Source of the DNA: Undaria pinnatifida | Taxonomy: Eukaryota > Sar > Phaeophyceae > Laminariales > Alariaceae | DNA: 64,000 nt | Assembly (NCBI GenBank): GCA_012845835.1 | Contig: JABAKD010000019.1 | Location: 12,169,344 to 12,233,343 of the forward strand | Reading direction: 5' to 3' | Shown: piece by piece, positions 58,200 to 64,000 of the stretch | Layout of the letters: each line of letters opens with the position of its first letter | Numbering within the stretch: the stretch's first letter is position 1 | Notes under the pieces: generated by a model | Databases searched by the model: none | Told to the model about the DNA's origin: nothing | The model's input: the letters and a program-made list of their open reading frames with translations, nothing else | Position numbers and translations under genes: made by a program

Positions 58200-61160
58200 C
58201 TCACCAAGGGTAGCGGGTCATATCACAATATATGACAAATCAACATAAATTGGAGACGTTACAGATCAGGGCAACAGAGTATGACAACCATAACATATAC
58301 CTGGTATCCTCTTGTGGCTGCGCACATGTGCAACTTCCAGCCAACGCGAAAAAGAACCACCCCTCCCTCCCGCGCTCTCACCATGTACCATTAACATGCC
58401 CCCCCCTCGAAAATAGTCCGTGTAGCCCATGGCACCCTTACATCAGACCAAAAACCGGCCGCAGGTTAAATATGTTCATGACACAACACCCAGCACCTCT
58501 GTATGCCGGGTATTTTACCAGGTACGGTGTCCCGCCCAGAACTGCTTGTTCGTTGAAAGGAACTGTTTGTACGGCGTACGGATAAATAATCGAATAATAC
58601 GAGTATTGGTACCGGTACCTGTATTCTTTCGGGCCCGACAAATCTTGCAGGCTAGCAGGGATCTCCAGGGCTATCCCCTTGAGTCATTTGCCATGAACCG
58701 CTCTGGGCAATCAAGAACCTCCTACTCGTCGCACCTTCTATCCTTTTTTCACTGGAAAATGACGTTTTATTGAACCCACGCATGATGTTCTGTCGCGCAT
58801 GCCCTCGGCATGCAACCTTCAACGAGCAAGAGAATGTACCAACTTGTCATGCCTCTAACAACTACCGCAATATTGACACGACATATACGTGGAAGTACGG
58901 TGAGCTTAAGCTTCATTTTTTTATCCATCCGCCGGACGATAACAACAAAAAAACCGAAGAAAGATACAACAAACGCGAGTTACACCGGTAGACTCTATGC
59001 TGAAGGATGTGGTACCTAAAAAAAACGAGAAAAAAAAAAGCCGTTGTGCAAGTTCTTCTGACCACAACGCTGTGGATGGAACACTCCGTCAGCGGCATTT
59101 TTTTTTGGATCTACTACTCGTACTACTCTTTTCTTGACGATTCTATATACGACCAGTATACTTTCAGCATCGAAACATTAACACCAGTGCCGAACACATC
59201 AACCAACCCCACCGCCCGTCAATACGACCCCTTTTTCAACATCAAGCCACTCGTAGAGCACTGGTTTGTGTGCACTTTTCCAACTCGCTTTTGGTGTCCG
59301 CCGAAGACACAGGTGAGAAGAAAAACAGGACGTGTTAAGAGCGCCCTCTGGTTTTGATACAGCAGTAGTCTGATTGCCTCGTTCGTGCAGCGCCTTGCCA
59401 GCTGACAACCTCGCGTTGAAGTGGAACCCCGAACTATCCTGAGATAGTTTAATACGGTAATCTGTATGAAAGAGTGTTGACAAGCGATTATCGCCGCACT
59501 AAACTGGGCGCCCGCGATAAAGAGTGCCCCACAAAAGCGGACCACGGCTGTACAAATCTTACAGCTGTGTTCGTTTACCTCCCTCCCCCCCTTCCCCGTT
59601 CTCCTCATGCTTAGCCCCAACAAGCATGTTGAAAATCCCCACTCTTTCCCAGCTTCCATCGAAACAGATCAGCTTTGCTCGTGGATAGATCGACTGCCAT
59701 GTACTGTAGCGTTTACGGCGTGCGCCCACAGCGCACGAGCGCCCTTGCGCAGCATACATGTGCACCCTGCACTTCTTTGCGCATTACGCGCACTTTCTAC
59801 TGCAAATACACTGATAATTTTCAGGATTACCAGGGCAAGACACTGATATCGGTTGTTTCACGCGGCTGACACACATTGCCAACGCTATCCTGATTTTACG
59901 AGCGAGTGCAAGCTTCTATTAGTAACTTCGACCGCGCCAAAACATAGGGACACCCATTGCGAGTTTCCCTAAAGCGTCCGCCACCGACCGGCGCACACAA
60001 GGTGAGGACAGCTACAAATACCCTGTCCCCTGCGTTTCCAGGCGCGACGACGCCTTAGCATCGCCGTGAAATCCCATGGACTGTTCGCAAGGTAGCAGTC
60101 GTCCGTCTCACCGCTGGCCAACAGCGTTGACAACGGTATTTTGGTACCATGCCATAACTACGAAAGAACGCAAGTTTCTAAGTTCACACTACGCCCAAAA
60201 AAACAGAGACTCCTTGCTAGATGGCTGACGCCTGGTTTTACGCCCGCCGCCAACCGGGCCTAGCCCAGAAATACCGAAACCAGGACAAGCTGACATTGTT
60301 AGTCCATCCATCATCACAGCATACAAGTCACAATTGCAGCATGCACAGCCGGTACGCAGAGAGCATAAAACAGGATACGATTGTTGTTTCCATATTTCTC
60401 TCTGCTGTCGCACCCCGCAATACTACGTATTGGAGCCTGTCCTGTGATCACCGACTAGATTAAGGCGATTAGACGACAGCAACAGTTAACAAAAACAACG
60501 ACAACAACAAATATACTCACCATCCATCAACGCAGACAGGTTGACGGACAGTTACAAAAAACATCCTGATTAGCGAAATCCTGGCGTCGGCTGTGCTATC
60601 TTATGAAATATATAAACGGTATTGCTACTGTACTAGGAACCCCTTCTTCTCTCATCGCTTCCTTCGCCCCGCTTCGCCTCGCTTCGCCTCGCTTCGCCTC
60701 GTTTCGCTTCGTTCGCGAGCAGAACGCTTCCATGCTTGTCCCATACGATACCTCTCTGCACGGATATACAGAGACGTTTAGAGTCTCAAAATGAGTACCA
60801 AACGCTCCTTACATTTCCGTTCAGAGTGGTATATACAAGTTTACCTGACCGCGCTGAGTATACATTAGAAGTCCCATCGAGTCATGCGCCCATAGGTCCA
60901 CCGCCCCAAAACCTCCACCAGGCCTTGGAGAGCCTGGTTTTCCAGGTCTGCGGATCATCACAGCACAACATAAATGGCGGAGATGCCCGTATACGAGATT
61001 AATGGCGATACAAATGTATACGAATATTGTTGTCGATGAGCAAAAACGCAGAATTTCCGCAGCAAAAAGTTCTCAATGTTGTCGATCTTGGTCTGCTGAT
61101 CATAAACAGCGGTAGCGGCGGAACTTCACCAGTACACGGCGATTAATGGCAAGAAAACTA
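58200..61160. other. No gene supported
   Basis: Many overlapping ORFs of 60-150 codons with no conserved motif. Contains ATACCTGGTATCC-type microsatellite fragments and TTCGCCTCGC repeats (60,665-60,710). Missing C-terminal exon(s) of the SDR-like gene could lie here but were not recognised. Confidence 0.35.
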
Positions 61161-61179
61161 AGCACATCTTGTTGGTGAA

Positions 61180-61490
61180 CAAGCGCCAAACGGGGATACC
61201 TAAAGCTGCGAGTCGGCGAGATTTCACGACTAAACACCAATCCGTAGGTACTGTTAGACGACTAAGTGACTTTAGCTGGCAAGCCGGCTGGCGAAACCAG
61301 CTGATGGTCAGCCGACTTGCCGACTCAAGCCAGGAGAGCGAAGCGAGCCAAGTCAACCCCCGCCCGGCCGAGCGGGCCACGACAAAAAGAGGAAAAACCT
61401 TTTTATTTCGCATTAAACAATTCTTCCTGCGAGTATGGAAACAATAAGTCGGATAGTCGGCACCTATGGGAAACGAACAACTGTTAGTCC
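61180..61490 (+). repeat. Left arm of a long inverted repeat
   Basis: GATTTCACGACTAA...GTCGGATAGTCGGCACC, the reverse complement (about 75-80 percent by eye) of 63,196-63,500. Either the ends of one roughly 2.4-kb fold-back element or two opposite copies of one repeat. Confidence 0.75.
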
Positions 61491-61654
61491 GACTAATAAC
61501 TGGTTGGTTACTTATATCGCGCAGACGCACAGCTCTAGGGGCACCGGCATAGCGTAGGATAGCATCGCTGTCTTCAGGAACTCGCGCCGCTAGGCTTTAG
61601 CAACTGTCGTCAACTTGTATGACGATGTATTATATAACTATTTTAAAATACGTC

Positions 61655-61740
61655 AGCTGTGACTTCGATAAATATATAAATTTAAGGGTCGGTACTCATC
61701 TTTGCAAGCTACGTGATACACCGGCCGCTCGTTTTTACAG
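61655..61740 (+). repeat. Dispersed CTGTGAGATCGAAG repeat, copy
   Basis: GTCAGCTGTGACTTCGATAA, GGTCGGTACTCATCTTTGCA and AGCTACGTGATACACCGGCC. Confidence 0.75.
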
Positions 61741-63190
61741 ATGTATTATTCTTTAATACTCCCTATGTGACTCCTATGGATGATGCTAGGGTGGGCAACA
61801 ACAACAACAACACTATTATCAACAACAATATCGGCAGCAAGTTGTTTTGATTCATGCTATCTCGTTCCGCGGTCGACACAACTGTTTAATCATGGAAAAT
61901 AAAAGTTTTATGCCATCTCGAAACGGGCCCTATTCTTTGGCGCTGTGCAAAATATGAAGCTCGCAGTCTCTTGTAACTAATATCATAGCGAGAAAAAATG
62001 CGTATGCATGTTGATGGTAAGCAAAACGCCTTGTGTAGCGGCAACCTCGTAACACATATATGTCGAGTTTGGTCCTCGGCACGGGTCAAAGGGGGACGGA
62101 ATTACCTCTGCCCGACAGGACGAAGCGCGTCTCTTGCACCTAGGACAAGCGACGCCCTGTTGACCCTGGTGCTAGCACTCGGGAGGCACCAACCTATACG
62201 AGGTACCCTTCATGATGGCATATACACCCCGCAGCACACGCGTTCGACGTATGACACGGAATTTGCAAATGTGAGTTCCGATGAAGTCCATTCATAGCTG
62301 AGGGGTCATTTTGAATTGTATTAAACATTTCGGAGAAACAAAGCACGATAAGCACCCCACCTTGAGCAAGCATCGTTCCACGAACGCCGGCAACTGAAGA
62401 GCGCGCGAAAGATAATAAAAAAAGGGAAAAAAATAACCTCCTACGCTCAACGCGACAGGGCTTTAACTCGACGAGCGGCCAATGAGTACGCCGGGATTCG
62501 CGGCGTGTACGAATGGCATGGTAGCGCTATCTTCATCGCGTATCTGAGTAAAATGGGCACGCGGATAGATCCAGCCATACGAGGGCAGAGTGTCGGGTGG
62601 ACGAAGACGTAAACACGCTCCACCCGACGTGTCGTCACACCGATACCTGATCGGAACCCGACTGACTGTAGAGTGAATACGAAGTACTTGACAACGGGTT
62701 TTTCTTTCTTATACATCCTCCAGCGAATGGGTAAACACGAGACTCAAGCCCGCCGCTCACCACACCACACTTCCACGTTTGCGCCGTGTGTCAATCTACG
62801 GTAACTCCGTTGCAGAAAAAATGCGCTTCCGTGGCGGCCGCAAGCACAAGCTGCCGCGACCTACGCCGGTAGCACGAAGTGCCGTGGCCTACGGGCGCTG
62901 AAAAGGCTTGGTAGGTACGAACACAACAGACACAAATGGAGCGCCGTGGGTCAAGACAATTGTCGGCGAAAAAAAATTCGCGAGATAAATCGACGGCATC
63001 GCATGCCTGTACGCCATGCAAGGTAGTACACTCCCTGGAATGAAAACGGCCCATTTTCTCCCGAAATGAAGGGAGGCACACACAACGAAAACGGTGGTTT
63101 TGTAAAGACCTCGTTGGCATCTTTCCAAAGACTCATTACTCGGAATTTTCTAGAGCTGTGAGGTGGCATGGCTTCAGTCACCAATTAGCT
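61741..63190. other. Spacer between inverted arms, no gene supported
   Basis: ORFs up to 109 codons, none with a recognised domain; no transposase motif seen. Confidence 0.4.
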
Positions 63191-63195
63191 ATGAA

Positions 63196-63500
63196 TCGGA
63201 CAAATAGTTGGTCGTTTCCCGGTGGTGCTGACTATCCGACTTATTGGGTTTCCATACCCGTAGTAAGGGTTTCTCAATGCGGAGTGCGTTTTTCATTTTT
63301 TGGGCGGGGTCCGCTCGGCCGGGGCGGCTGACTTGGCTCTCGTCGTTCTCTTGACTAAAGTTGAGAAGTTGCCAGGCCATCAGCAGGTTCCGCCAGCCGA
63401 TTTGACGACTAAAGTCACTTAGTTGGCTAACGGCACCTACCGACTGATTTTTAGTCGTGAAATCGTGCCGCATCACAGCTCTAGAGTTTGCGTCCCCCCG
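63196..63500 (-). repeat. Right arm of a long inverted repeat
   Basis: Inverted counterpart of 61,180-61,490, with CGACTATCCGACTTATTGGG-like start and TTTTTAGTCGTGAAATCGTG near the outer end. Confidence 0.75.
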
Positions 63501-63612
63501 TTGTCGAGAAAATCTTAGTTGGCTAACGGCACCTACCAACTGATTTTTAGTCGTGAAATCGTGCCGAATCACAGCTCTAGAGTTTGAACGTCCCCTCGTT
63601 GTCGAGAAAATC
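63419..63612. repeat. 96-bp tandem duplication
   Basis: TTAGTTGGCTAACGGCACCT...GTTGTCGAGAAAATC is present twice (63,419-63,514 and 63,515-63,612) with four or five differences. It extends the right arm outwards. Confidence 0.92.
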
Positions 63613-63674
63613 ATTTGGGAAATTTGTCCTCACAAAAAGTGCGACATCGTGCGTGTTACACTCGTACGGTCGGC

Positions 63675-63837
63675 CTTATGAAAAAACAAAGAGATCACCA
63701 TTCTCCGGGGAAGGAGAAGGGATTGTGTCACGCTGTACTATACGTTACTGACGTCATGGCGGTCCCAGAAATGATGCCGCTCATGAGCGGTAAGCTGCAT
63801 GTCAAAACCGGCAACAATGTTTCCGAGTTCCGAATGT
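63675..63837 (+). CDS. Possible exon at right edge
   Basis: An ATG-started frame reads MKKQRDHHSPGKEKGLCHAV, then VMAVPEMMPLMSGKLHVKTG and EFR before a good GAAT/GTAAGT donor. The composition is protein-like, but no family is recognised and no further exon is visible before the edge. Confidence 0.3.
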
Positions 63838-64000
63838 AAGTGCAACCAAAGCTTCAACACGCAGACGGCTTTATGGCGACGATAAAGTGCTCAGTTGGTG
63901 AAATCGAGAGGTAATGTCGGGGTCCGCTTGCTTTTTCTGTGCATGTACCAAAATATTTTTCTTAGCACATCTGCAAGACGTACCAAACGCTTGTCGCCGG

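Noticed and set aside
1-64000. CRISPR arrays, bacterial operons, ribosome binding sites
   Set aside because: Intron-split genes and eukaryotic transposons show this is nuclear DNA; the regular repeats seen are minisatellites without spacer structure.

Overview
This is eukaryotic nuclear DNA: all real coding sequence is in short exons with GT/AG borders and matching codon phases, separated by introns of 0.2 to 4.7 kb. A brown alga (Phaeophyceae) or a close stramenopile relative is the best fit. Reasons are a Ty3/gypsy integrase remnant of the type common in brown-algal genomes, a predicted plastid protein with a signal-peptide-like N-terminus followed by a second hydrophobic segment, long repeat-filled introns, and many small tRNA-like and terminal-inverted-repeat elements. 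The species cannot be named from the sequence alone.

Layout. (1) About 900-13,611, minus strand: the N-terminal and ATPase half of a SNF2-family chromatin remodeller of the HELLS/LSH/DDM1 type. Thirteen exons (632 codons) can be chained without a phase conflict; the C-terminal helicase lobe lies beyond the left edge. (2) 13.6-30.0 kb: no gene I can support, but a dense collection of repeats: a PIF/Harbinger-like non-autonomous element with TTA target duplication, a small hairpin-forming MITE, a 469-bp tandem duplication, tRNA-like SINE heads, and small LTR elements that carry a tRNA-like core. (3) 30,015-35,774, plus strand: a complete four-exon gene (612 aa) for a Myb/SANT-like, coiled-coil protein. 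Its first intron carries a 1.7-kb hAT-like element with a perfect 8-bp target duplication. (4) 36.8-39.1 kb: nested small LTR elements, one split by a 5'-truncated LINE-like insertion with a 12-bp target duplication. (5) 39,313 to at least 54,098, plus strand: nine exons of a plastid-type NAD(P)-binding (atypical SDR/NmrA-like) protein. Its first intron (4.7 kb) encloses a second, cysteine-rich gene on the same strand; its second intron contains a broken gypsy integrase. The last exon(s) were not found. (6) 54-64 kb: mostly dispersed repeats, including MITE families in both orientations and a pair of roughly 300-bp inverted arms.

Two themes stand out. First, two small LTR-element families with unrelated terminal repeats carry the same tRNA-like promoter core directly after the 5' terminal repeat, where a primer-binding site is expected. 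Second, introns of two unrelated genes contain 'exon echoes', partial copies of the neighbouring exon made by local tandem duplication; in the SNF2 gene one such duplication has produced a phase-neutral extra exon.

Intron borders are inferred from GT/AG and phase only. No transcript evidence was available.
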